50,835 nt of DNA, from contig NZ_AUXY01000103.1 of assembly GCF_001625695.1 (NCBI RefSeq), positions 1 through 50,835 of the forward strand. Direction: 5' to 3'. Under the pieces are notes generated by a model, which was not told where the DNA came from, ran no database searches, and saw only the letters and a program-made list of their open reading frames with translations. The DNA is from Pseudoalteromonas luteoviolacea H33-S. GTDB taxonomy: Bacteria > Pseudomonadota > Gammaproteobacteria > Enterobacterales > Alteromonadaceae. Positions 1 to 8,762 of the stretch are shown here, piece by piece. Every line of letters starts with the position of its first letter. Positions within the stretch are counted from its first letter, which is position 1. The translations under genes and the position numbers were made by a program.

Positions 1-288
1 GTGAGCAATTTTAGCTGGTGCTGATTAATACTTTTACGTAAGGTGAAATGAGCAGTTGTAGCTAGTGCAGGTTATTTATTGTTAGTTGCAAGCTCAGCAT
101 GGATCCGGGAGCTAACTCGGGGCGAAGAGTTTTAAAGACATTTATCTCAATGAGTTGAACAATTTATCTATACGAGTAAAATCATATTTGAATCAGATGT
201 TTGCGAATTCTTTCTAAATATCTTTCACAAATAATTTTAAAGCAAATATTTGCAAAAATATCAAAAAACGAAACGGAGTTTATCGATT
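1..288. other. Gene-free left edge upstream of hsdR
   Basis: No ORF with a ribosome binding site is visible here. The last 100 bases are AT-rich and probably hold the hsdR promoter, but no clear -35/-10 pair stands out. Confidence 0.5.
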
Positions 289-3200
289 GTGACCAATTTT
301 TATCAGGACAGCAATTTTAGATTTTTACAAATTCACGATCCGATTTTTTATCAGTTAGCCCATAATGCTGAAGTTGTTTTTGCAACTGATCCAAATACCA
401 CATTAATAAAACTACGTCAGTTTGGAGAAGCAATTGCACAAGAAATTGCAGCAGGTGCAGGCATCAGCTTTGATGAACAAACAACACAAAAAGATCTGAT
501 TTTTAGAATTTATCGCGACTTAAATTTTGATCCATTGATCAAAGATATTTTTCACCACCTTCGCATTGAAGGTAACAAAGCGGCTCACCGTTTTAAAACA
601 AAACATAAAGAAGCAATGGATGGTTTGCGTGTTGCCCGTCAACTCGCAATTTGGTTCCATAAATCATCAAGTATCTGCTCAGCTAATTTTGAGCCAGGCC
701 CGTTTATTCCTCCTCAAGATCCAAGTAAGCAGCACAGAGCACTACAAAAACAAATTCAGCAACTTCAAGCTGAGCTGACAAATACCCATCAGCAACTTGA
801 GTCAAACCAGCAGCTCACACAATTACTGCAACAAGAAAAAGAAGAATATGCAGTACTCGCTGAGCAAATGGATAAAGAAGCACGACAATATAAATCTTTG
901 TTTGAAAATCAGGACCAAGAGTTAGAAAAGCAGAGAATACAGTTCACAGAAAAACTGACAACCGCTCAAAAACAAGCACACTCTCAAGACGAAGAAGAAA
1001 AGAAAGCGACGGCTAAGAAACAAAAAATTTATGCCAAGCAACTTCGTGAAGCGAGTAAAACACTTTATTTAAATGAAGAAGTAACACGCATTGTTATTGA
1101 CCAACATTTAAATGAAGCTGGGTGGATCACAGATACAGAAACGTTGACCTACAAAAATGGTACTCGCCCAGAAAAAGGCAAAGATATTGCTATAGCAGAA
1201 TGGCCAACAGAGCATGACGGAAAAAAAGGTTATGCCGACTATGTATTGTTCAGAGGGTTAACTCCTATCGCGGTTGTTGAAGCAAAAAAAGAAAACACCA
1301 ATGTCGCTGGTAAGCTGCAACAGGCTGAACGCTACGCCAAGGGGTTTAAACAACAGACGTCATTCCTCTTTGCATGGGAACTAGAAGGGAGAACCATAGC
1401 ATGGCCTGTAGGTGAGCAAGATCATTACCATGTACCTTTTGTTTACTCTTCAAATGGCAGGCCTTTTGTAAAGCAGCTTGCAGAGCAGTCTGGGATCTGG
1501 TTTCGCGATGTTAGAGACCACAGTAATATCGCTAGACCACTGGCAAATTTTCATAGCCCTCAAGGCCTTGAAGATAAGCTCACTCGAAGTAAATTAGAGG
1601 CACAGCAAAAACTACAAAAAGAGGGCTTTGGTTATTTAAAGCTGCGTGACTATCAAGAAAATGCCATAAAAGGCGTTGAGTCTGCATTGGAGCAAGATGC
1701 CAAACAGTGTCTGCTCGCAATGGCAACCGGTACAGGTAAAACCAGAACCATCATTGGTTTGATGTATCGATTTTTAAAAGCAGAACGCTTTAAACGTATT
1801 TTATTTTTAGTTGATAGAACATCACTCGGTACGCAAGCAATTGACAGTTTTAATGAAGCGCCATTAGAAGAAAGCAAGCCGCTTTCTAAAATTTACAATA
1901 TTGCAGAGCTCGGTGATATGGCTTCAGAAGCGGAAACCCGCATTCAAGTGGCAACGGTGCAAGCCATGGTAAAGCGTTTGTTTATGTCTGACACGCCACC
2001 ACCTATTGATGAGTTCGATTGTATTATTGTTGACGAAGCCCACCGCGGTTATACACTTGACCAAGAAATGACTGAAGGCGAACTAGAAACGCGAGACGCA
2101 ACCCAATACCTATCAAGTTACCGTCGTGTACTAGATTATTTCGATGCAGTGCGTATTGGCTTAACGGCAACACCAGCCAAACACACAACCGAAATCTTCG
2201 GTAAACCGGTTTATACCTATTCGTACAGAGAAGCGGTAGCAGAAGATTGGCTGATAGATCATGAGCCACCAATCCGATATCAAACCAAACTTTCACAAGC
2301 TGGTATTAATTTCGCCAAAGGCGAGAAAGTGAGTGCAGTTAACACGGGCACGGGCGAAGTCGAAACAGCAGAGCTAGAAGACGAAGTAAACTTTAAAATC
2401 GAAGCATTTAACAAACGCGTGATCAACGAAAACTTTAACCGAGTGATCTGCGAGGAACTGGTAAAAGAGCTAGACCCATTTGGTGAAGAAAAAACCATGA
2501 TCTTCTGTGTCACCGACAGGCATGCCGATATGGTAAAGCGCTTACTCGATGAATCTTTTAGGGCGATATATAATGGTGATTACAACCAAGCAGCAGTGCT
2601 GAAAATTACCGGTCAAACCGATAACGTTGAAAAGGCCATTAGCCGCTTTAAAAACGAAGACTACCCTAATATAGCTATCACTGTAGACTTATTAACCACA
2701 GGTATAGACGTACCAAGAATTTGTAATCTCGTGTTTATGCGCCGTGTTCGCTCACGTATTTTGTATGAGCAAATGGTAGGGCGAGCTACGCGTCGCTGCG
2801 ATGAGATAGGTAAAACTGTATTCCGGATATACGACCCAGTTGATCTATATGCGTCACTTGAAGACGTATCAACCATGAAGCCACTGGTTAAAAACCCAAA
2901 TATTACGATTGATCAGTTAGTTGAAGAGCTCACCGACGAAGATAAGTTGACCAAAGCACTCGACACACAAGGCGAGAGCAAAGAATCATCCCACGCGGAT
3001 GATCTACTCGACCAACTGAGTCAAAAGGTGATGCGAATTTTACGTAAAGCCGACAAAAAAGCCCAATCAAGCCAAGATATAAAAGAGAAACTGGAAGAGC
3101 TTACTCAATTGTGGGGAACAGAGCCTAAAAAACTGCCGCAACATTTACGTGATTTAGGCCCTAAACAGGCAGTAGAGTTCATTAAAAAAAGCGGCGGCTT

Positions 3201-3816
3201 ATTACCTCAACTTACAGCAGTTAATCATCTGCTTGGTTCTGAGCGTTATCCACTCATCTCAACTCATGAAGATACATTGGAACTTCGTGAGCAAAGCTAT
3301 GGAAAATATAATCGCCCAGAAGATTACTTAGGTAGTTTCGAGAATTTCATAAAGCATCAAATCAATGAGTCTGCTGCGCTTTCTACAGTGGTTAATAAAC
3401 CTAAAGACCTAACGCGTGAGCAGCTTAAAGAAGTTCGACTAATGCTAGATGCAGCAGGCTTTGGAGAAAAAACCATTGAAACTGCATGGAAGAACAAAAC
3501 CAACCAAGATATTGCCGCATCAATAGTCGGTTACATTCGTCAAGCTGCCATTGGCGAAGCATTAATGCCGTTTGAAGAGCGTGTAAAATTGGCAATGCAA
3601 AAAATGTTTCAATTACATAACTGGAAACCTGCACAGCGTAAGTGGTTAGAGCGTCTTGGTAAACAGCTTACGCACGAAGTCGTGGTCGATAAACAATTTA
3701 TCAACCAGCGTTTTGCGTCTCACGGTGGTACAAAAATGTTAAATAAGGTTTTAGATGACCAACTTGATGCCGTGTTAGAAGAAGTGAATGACGCCTTGTG
3801 GGTAGAGCAGGCTTAA
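289..3816 (+). CDS. hsdR: Type I restriction enzyme, R (motor/nuclease) subunit HsdR
   Basis: This is the subunit that translocates DNA with ATP and cleaves it as part of the HsdR2M2S complex. I chose the GTG at 289 (1175 residues) because a GGAG box lies 9 bases upstream; a longer TTG-started reading from 250 has no such site. Order of parts: an N-terminal DUF4145-like helical domain (about residues 10-120), a long Gln/Glu/Lys-rich coiled coil (about 145-275), a PD-(D/E)xK nuclease core (Asp in ADYVLF near 314 and EAKK near 330), and a superfamily 2 helicase with Walker A ATGTGKT near 478, DEAH near 581, LTATPAK, and motif VI around GRATRR. The C-terminal region is EcoEI-R type. All key residues are present, so it should be active. 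hsdM and hsdS follow on the same strand after a hairpin. Confidence 0.95.
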   Translation: MTNFYQDSNFRFLQIHDPIFYQLAHNAEVVFATDPNTTLIKLRQFGEAIAQEIAAGAGISFDEQTTQKDLIFRIYRDLNFDPLIKDIFHHLRIEGNKAAHRFKTKHKEAMDGLRVARQLAIWFHKSSSICSANFEPGPFIPPQDPSKQHRALQKQIQQLQAELTNTHQQLESNQQLTQLLQQEKEEYAVLAEQMDKEARQYKSLFENQDQELEKQRIQFTEKLTTAQKQAHSQDEEEKKATAKKQKIYAKQLREASKTLYLNEEVTRIVIDQHLNEAGWITDTETLTYKNGTRPEKGKDIAIAEWPTEHDGKKGYADYVLFRGLTPIAVVEAKKENTNVAGKLQQAERYAKGFKQQTSFLFAWELEGRTIAWPVGEQDHYHVPFVYSSNGRPFVKQLAEQSGIWFRDVRDHSNIARPLANFHSPQGLEDKLTRSKLEAQQKLQKEGFGYLKLRDYQENAIKGVESALEQDAKQCLLAMATGTGKTRTIIGLMYRFLKAERFKRILFLVDRTSLGTQAIDSFNEAPLEESKPLSKIYNIAELGDMASEAETRIQVATVQAMVKRLFMSDTPPPIDEFDCIIVDEAHRGYTLDQEMTEGELETRDATQYLSSYRRVLDYFDAVRIGLTATPAKHTTEIFGKPVYTYSYREAVAEDWLIDHEPPIRYQTKLSQAGINFAKGEKVSAVNTGTGEVETAELEDEVNFKIEAFNKRVINENFNRVICEELVKELDPFGEEKTMIFCVTDRHADMVKRLLDESFRAIYNGDYNQAAVLKITGQTDNVEKAISRFKNEDYPNIAITVDLLTTGIDVPRICNLVFMRRVRSRILYEQMVGRATRRCDEIGKTVFRIYDPVDLYASLEDVSTMKPLVKNPNITIDQLVEELTDEDKLTKALDTQGESKESSHADDLLDQLSQKVMRILRKADKKAQSSQDIKEKLEELTQLWGTEPKKLPQHLRDLGPKQAVEFIKKSGGLLPQLTAVNHLLGSERYPLISTHEDTLELREQSYGKYNRPEDYLGSFENFIKHQINESAALSTVVNKPKDLTREQLKEVRLMLDAAGFGEKTIETAWKNKTNQDIAASIVGYIRQAAIGEALMPFEERVKLAMQKMFQLHNWKPAQRKWLERLGKQLTHEVVVDKQFINQRFASHGGTKMLNKVLDDQLDAVLEEVNDALWVEQA

Positions 3817-3832
3817 CTAATTTTAACCTGAT

Positions 3833-3864
3833 AAAGCCGGCAAACACCTTATGTTGTCGGCTTT
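3833..3864 (+). terminator. Hairpin downstream of hsdR
   Basis: An 11-bp stem (AAAGCCGGCAA with TTGTCGGCTTT, one G-T wobble) with a 10-base loop starts 17 bases after the hsdR stop. The T-run is short, so it may only partly terminate before hsdM. Confidence 0.6.
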
Positions 3865-4039
3865 CTAAACAAAAGCATAAATAATGCAGTAAAAACCTCA
3901 GTATTTGTAGATCCTCGTTTTTTTTATACATATCATGAGCGCCATACAAGACGAATTAAATCTGGGCTTAACAGCATGGTATACACAGCGAGTGGTCTAA
4001 ATTGCTGCAAAAAGAAACAAGCCGAGATAAGGGCAATAA

Positions 4040-5671
4040 ATGAATAACAACGACATTGTACAAAAACTCTGGAACTTATGTGACGTATTACGTGACGACG
4101 GTATTAATTATTCAGACTATGTTTCTGAGCTGGTATTGCTGCTATTTATTAAAATGGTGCACGAGAATAACGCAGCCGGCATTTTAAACCGTCATCCATT
4201 GCCAGAAGGCTGCCGATGGCAAGATTTAAGCAATAAAGATGGACTGGTATTGCTAAACGACTACAAAGCTATATTGTTGGCGCTATCAACGGGTAAACGC
4301 ACCGTAGCAGATCCTGAAAACCCAGGACAAACCATGGAGGTGATTATTCATGAAGATCCGCTTATTCAAGCCATCTATGCCGATGCACAAACGCGTTTAC
4401 GCGAGCCGCGCCACTTAAAACAGCTTATTGAAGCCATAGACAAAATCGACTGGTTTAGTGCCACCAAAGACGGCCTAGGCGACTTATACGAAGGATTATT
4501 AGAGAAAAACGCGAACGAGACAAAGTCTGGCGCAGGGCAATACTTTACACCCCGTGTACTTATCGACTCTATGGTACGTTGCATTAAACCGCAAGCGGGG
4601 GAGGTTATTCAAGACCCAGCCGCAGGTACTGCAGGTTTCTTGATTGCTGCTGATAACTACATTAAAGCGCAAACCGATGACTTGTTTGACTTAAACGAGC
4701 AACAGCAACAGTTCCAAAAAACCAAAGCCTATATGGGGGTAGAGTTAGTACCCAATACCCGTCGTTTATCACTTATGAACTGCTTGCTGCACAATATTGA
4801 AGGAGACGGCGAAGGCGCGGTGCATTTAGGTAATGCACTTGGCCAAGTGGGGGCTAGTCTAGCAAAATCAGACGTTATTTTAGCAAACCCACCATTTGGT
4901 ACGTCAAAAGGCGGTGAAGCGTCAATTACCCGTGACGATTTAACCTATCGCACCAGTAACAAACAATTGGCGTTTCTACAGCATATTTACCGTAACTTAA
5001 AGCCAGGTGGCCGTGCTGCTGTGGTATTACCTGATAATGTGTTGTTTGAAGCGGGTATAGGCACCGATATTCGCCGTGATTTAATGGAAAAATGTAACCT
5101 GCATACTATTTTACGTTTGCCAACAGGCATCTTCTACGCGCAAGGGGTAAAAACCAACGTGCTGTTTTTCACCAAAGGCGCGGCAGACGATCAAACCCAA
5201 AAAGAAGGTTGTACCAAAAATGTGTGGGTATATGACCTAAGAACCAATATGCCTTCATTTGGCAAGCGCACTCCGTTTGGCGAAAGCCATCTTCAACCAT
5301 TTGAAGCTGTCTATGGCGAAGATGCTAACGGCACGTCACCGCGCACAGAAGGTGAGTACAGCTTTGGTGCAGAGGAAATCGCAGTAGATAAAAGCGCCGA
5401 AGAAAATAAAGGGATGGATGCAAGCGAGAGAGCGCATGGAAACAAGGAAGCGCAGCAAAAGTTAGCACATTCACGTTGGCGTTGTTTTACTCGAGAATGG
5501 ATAGCCGATACTAAAGGTGACTCACTCGATATCAGTTGGCTAAAAGACAAAGACAGTGTTGATGCCGCAGATCTTCCAGCACCAGGAGTTTTGGCGAAAG
5601 AGGCTAAAGATGGATTGACCAGTGCGCTGGTGGAGTTAGATGAGTTGATTTCTGAGTTGGCCGAGGTCTAA
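4040..5671 (+). CDS. hsdM: Type I restriction-modification DNA methyltransferase HsdM
   Basis: Adenine-N6 methyltransferase subunit of the type I complex, transferring methyl from S-adenosylmethionine to the site chosen by HsdS. It has 543 residues, normal for the family. An N-terminal HsdM_N helical domain covers about residues 5-140. The catalytic domain carries the SAM-binding DPAAGTAGF (near 190-198) and the catalytic NPPFG (near 281). The stretch around 435-470 is charged and low in complexity. The ATG is preceded by a weak AAGGGC-like site. The stop codon shares one base with the first start codon of hsdS, so the two are translationally coupled. Confidence 0.96.
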   Translation: MNNNDIVQKLWNLCDVLRDDGINYSDYVSELVLLLFIKMVHENNAAGILNRHPLPEGCRWQDLSNKDGLVLLNDYKAILLALSTGKRTVADPENPGQTMEVIIHEDPLIQAIYADAQTRLREPRHLKQLIEAIDKIDWFSATKDGLGDLYEGLLEKNANETKSGAGQYFTPRVLIDSMVRCIKPQAGEVIQDPAAGTAGFLIAADNYIKAQTDDLFDLNEQQQQFQKTKAYMGVELVPNTRRLSLMNCLLHNIEGDGEGAVHLGNALGQVGASLAKSDVILANPPFGTSKGGEASITRDDLTYRTSNKQLAFLQHIYRNLKPGGRAAVVLPDNVLFEAGIGTDIRRDLMEKCNLHTILRLPTGIFYAQGVKTNVLFFTKGAADDQTQKEGCTKNVWVYDLRTNMPSFGKRTPFGESHLQPFEAVYGEDANGTSPRTEGEYSFGAEEIAVDKSAEENKGMDASERAHGNKEAQQKLAHSRWRCFTREWIADTKGDSLDISWLKDKDSVDAADLPAPGVLAKEAKDGLTSALVELDELISELAEV

Positions 5672-7089
5672 TGATGGATAATACCTTGATACCAACTGAA
5701 TGGGTTATTTGCAAAATATCAGAAATTGCTACTGTTAATCCCAAGAAAATAGAAGCAGATCCTGACGTTACATCTGGTTTTGTTCCTATGTCACATGCCC
5801 CAACTGATTATGCCGGACGACTGCAATTTGACGAGAAACCATGGGGTGAAATTAAGAAATCGTATACGAATTTCCAAAATGGAGATGTAATATTTGCAAA
5901 AGTTACTCCATGCTTTGAAAATGGAAAAGCTGCTGTTGTAGAGGACTTACCTAACGGTATCGGAGCTGGTAGTTCGGAGTTTTATGTATTGCGAGCAGAT
6001 GCACCTTATGTTTCTGAGAAATTAATCTATGCACTAATTAAAACGCATGGATTCGCTACCGAAGGTGCTCAAAACATGACTGGAGCCGTAGGTCTTCGCC
6101 GAGTACCCAGAAAATTTGTTGAGGACTACGCGTTTCCACTCCCTCCTCTCGCCGAACAAAAAGTCATTGCTGAAAAGCTGGATAAGTTACTAGCGAAAGT
6201 CGATAGCATCAAAGCCCGCCTCGACGCTGTCCCCGACACCTTAAAACGCTTCCGCCAATCAGTCCTTGCTGCCGCCGTAAGCGGTAAATTGACAAAGGAG
6301 TGGCGTGGTAATTCAAAAAACATTTCTAGTAATTACATTGAGTGGGGGTGGACAGAAATCCCAGATGGTTGGAGAGTTGAAGCATATTGTGAACTTGTCG
6401 AGAGTCGCTTAGGTAAAATGCTTGATAAGTCTAAAAATACTGGCTTACCTACTACTTACTTAGGAAACATTAACGTGCGTTGGTTTGAGTTTAATCTAGA
6501 TAACGTACAAGAAATCTTAGTATCTGAGTCTGAGCGCTCTGAATTGTCATTGCAGCATGATGACGTCCTTATCTGTGAAGGAGGAGAACCTGGACGCTGT
6601 GCAATTTGGAAGCAGGAAACAAATGAGCCAATAGTTTTTCAAAAGGCACTTCATAGAGCAAGAGTTGGAGGGAAGATTTCACCTACATGGCTCGTGTATA
6701 ACTTAAAGAATGATGCTGACAATTTAATGTTATCCCAATTGTTCACTGGGACAACTATCAAACATTTAACAGGTAAGGCGTTAAAAAAATATCCAATCAG
6801 AGTTCCTTCTTTGGAAGAACAAACCGAAATCGTCCGCCGCGTAGAAAAGCTCTTCGCTTACGCCGACAAAGTCGAAGCTGAAGTCAACGCCGCCCAAGAT
6901 CGAGTCAACAAACTCACTCAATCGATCCTCGCCAAAGCTTTCCGTGGTGAGCTCACCGCCAAATGGCGCGAGCTAAACCCTGAGATCATCAGTGGCGAAA
7001 ACTCAGCAGAAGCCTTGCTCGAAAAGATAAAAGCTGAGCGAGAAAAGCTAAAACCTAAAAAGAAAGCACGAGCAAGGAAAAAAGCATGA
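5671..7089 (+). CDS. hsdS: Type I restriction-modification specificity subunit HsdS
   Basis: HsdS recognises the bipartite target and scaffolds HsdM and HsdR. The 472 residues form two target recognition domains (about 1-150 and 215-375), each followed by a conserved helical spacer. The two spacers are internal repeats: LPPLAEQ...LLAKVDSIKARL...SGKLT and VPSLEEQ...LFAYADKVEAEV...RGELT. The C-terminus ends in a Lys/Arg-rich tail. Two ATG codons in a row (5671 and 5674) are possible starts; the first overlaps the hsdM stop. Base use in the recognition domains is more AT-rich than in the spacers, as expected for exchanged specificity domains. Confidence 0.95.
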   Translation: MMDNTLIPTEWVICKISEIATVNPKKIEADPDVTSGFVPMSHAPTDYAGRLQFDEKPWGEIKKSYTNFQNGDVIFAKVTPCFENGKAAVVEDLPNGIGAGSSEFYVLRADAPYVSEKLIYALIKTHGFATEGAQNMTGAVGLRRVPRKFVEDYAFPLPPLAEQKVIAEKLDKLLAKVDSIKARLDAVPDTLKRFRQSVLAAAVSGKLTKEWRGNSKNISSNYIEWGWTEIPDGWRVEAYCELVESRLGKMLDKSKNTGLPTTYLGNINVRWFEFNLDNVQEILVSESERSELSLQHDDVLICEGGEPGRCAIWKQETNEPIVFQKALHRARVGGKISPTWLVYNLKNDADNLMLSQLFTGTTIKHLTGKALKKYPIRVPSLEEQTEIVRRVEKLFAYADKVEAEVNAAQDRVNKLTQSILAKAFRGELTAKWRELNPEIISGENSAEALLEKIKAEREKLKPKKKARARKKA

Positions 7090-7863
7090 CAGATATTTTA
7101 AGTATATATTTTTAATAAACGTTATAGTTATACAAGCTGAAAGCAGCAGTAAATATTCCAGTATGTAACAGGGAAAATTTGCTCGACCAGACAGAGGCCT
7201 TTTTGAACACTGAGAATACAGTGGGGTGATGGGTAAAGCCTTGGGATTGCGCGCCAAACCGACCAAGTGGCGTGTTGTTCCGTACTAAGTTTGCCAGTTT
7301 AAATCACAACTCTACAGGGGTTTTAGACGTATTAGCTAACTGTTGGGACACTCCCACCTGTCGTTACCCGCAAAAAACGATACGTGGTTATGGCAGGAGG
7401 GAGTGAGTTTTTACAATAGACAGAATACTGGTGATATGAAGACAATGTCAGCAATTGGGTTGTTAAACTTGGGCATAACCTAAACATGGTGCTGCTTCAG
7501 ACTCAGCATGCAGTGATGTTAGAGGATTCGATACGCGCCTTGTGCCCATGTTGTTTGATTCAGGCATTGGTATATACATAGATTCAAATAAATACAAAAC
7601 ACAAATTGGGCAAAAATAAGCAGCTGTTTTCACTGCTATTTTTATTGTGTTGGTGATCCTTCCTAGCTTGTTGCGCTAGCACTTGGTTCGCCTAGTAGAA
7701 GGCCATACGATGTTAACTGACAGTGCGTGTTTATTTTTTGATATGAGCATAAAACAACTACGAGAAAACCTTGCAACTATGTATCTTACCATTGGCACAA
7801 AATGGTATGCTTAAAGCCATAAGTTTATCCATATAATCAAATGGTTGAATAGTGAGAAATGTG
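7090..7863. other. 774-bp region without a recognisable gene between hsdS and the DHH-like gene
   Basis: All frames are broken by stops and no ORF has both a start and a ribosome binding site. It contains a 12-bp imperfect inverted repeat (7349-7360 with 7394-7405). Local base content is less AT-rich than other spacers, which could mean decayed coding sequence, but no family is recognisable. Confidence 0.5.
7349..7405. repeat. 12-bp imperfect inverted repeat
   Basis: CACTCCCACCTG at 7349-7360 pairs with CAGGAGGGAGTG at 7394-7405 (one mismatch) around a 33-base centre. Its role is unknown; there is no T-run after it. Confidence 0.45.
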
Positions 7864-8748
7864 ATGCTCACCCAACAAAACACCTCTATATTGTGCCCGA
7901 CAAATGATTTGGAGGCACATAGTATTATCGAGCTAGCAAAGTTACATGGCTTTACTATTTTCGAAGGCCCCAGCTTTTGGGGGGCCACGCTTGCAGATGC
8001 ATTAGCTGAAATCGATTTAAATACGTGTAAGCCTAACTTGTTGGCCATCGAGCTCCCCGATTTAGATGGGGAAGCGCAGCAATATTTGGACCAAACAGGT
8101 ATTGTGCTGCATACCTTAGATCATCATCAATATCCACAAAGTGATGCGCGGCATACTCTGTCTGCCATTGAGCAGTTTGCCGCTTTGTTTTCATTGCTCT
8201 TATCGGATTATGAGCAGTTGGTTGCGGCGAATGACAAAGGGTTTATCCCCGGATTGTTGGCAGCAGGAGCGAGTTACCAACAAATGCGACAAATTCGTGA
8301 TGATGAAGCGCGTGTAAGAGGCGTTGCGCAAGAAAGAGCGCAGGCTTTTACGTGGCTTAACACTGCTTTGAGCTCTGCAACATCCATTGATGACGTCGTG
8401 TATTTAGCGTGTCCAGCAGATTACGTCAGAGTGATGAGTGAAGTTGCACAGTTTCCGACACAAGCCGCTTATGAACAAGCGCTCAGTTCTGGTACTGAGC
8501 TCAAATTGCGCCAGGTTGTGATTCAATATCAAAAACAAAACACAACGACGCAAATAGAGGTGCTGGCAAATAAAAACAGAAACGCATTCAGTGAATTAGT
8601 CGCCAATTGGCCTTATTCATCGCTGCAAAGCTGGTTCGGCGGCCAGGCCCCAAACTATTTTTTTGGCGCCTCAGCAAAAAAAGACGCTACGGCGTGCTCG
8701 CATCAGTTTGATGAACTTTACGATCAAATAAAACACATTTTAAAATAA
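7864..8748 (+). CDS. DHH phosphoesterase-like protein, first gene of a two-gene system
   Basis: I do not recognise a named family. The 294-residue soluble protein contains LDHHQYP with Asp86-His87-His88, reached after a beta-strand-like stretch (LLAIELPDLD), and a second conserved-looking ANDKGFIP with Asp124. This resembles the metal-binding DHH and following Asp motifs of the DHH phosphoesterase superfamily. The C-terminal third has FGG...YFFGA, which could correspond to a glycine-rich substrate motif. I chose ATG 7864 because GTGAGA lies about 9 bases upstream; GTG at 7852 or 7861 is possible. The very large membrane gene starts 14 bp downstream on the same strand, so the two are very likely one operon. 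The superfamily assignment is tentative; phosphodiesterase activity is inference. Confidence 0.6.
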   Translation: MLTQQNTSILCPTNDLEAHSIIELAKLHGFTIFEGPSFWGATLADALAEIDLNTCKPNLLAIELPDLDGEAQQYLDQTGIVLHTLDHHQYPQSDARHTLSAIEQFAALFSLLLSDYEQLVAANDKGFIPGLLAAGASYQQMRQIRDDEARVRGVAQERAQAFTWLNTALSSATSIDDVVYLACPADYVRVMSEVAQFPTQAAYEQALSSGTELKLRQVVIQYQKQNTTTQIEVLANKNRNAFSELVANWPYSSLQSWFGGQAPNYFFGASAKKDATACSHQFDELYDQIKHILK

Positions 8749-8762
8749 GAATTATCAAGCGC

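Noticed and set aside
3935..4000. 21-residue open frame between hsdR and hsdM
   Set aside because: No ribosome binding site and too short to judge.
7048..7266. 72-codon minus-strand open frame at the end of hsdS
   Set aside because: Overlaps the hsdS 3' end antisense, with Cys/Leu/Phe-rich low-quality sequence and no start signal.
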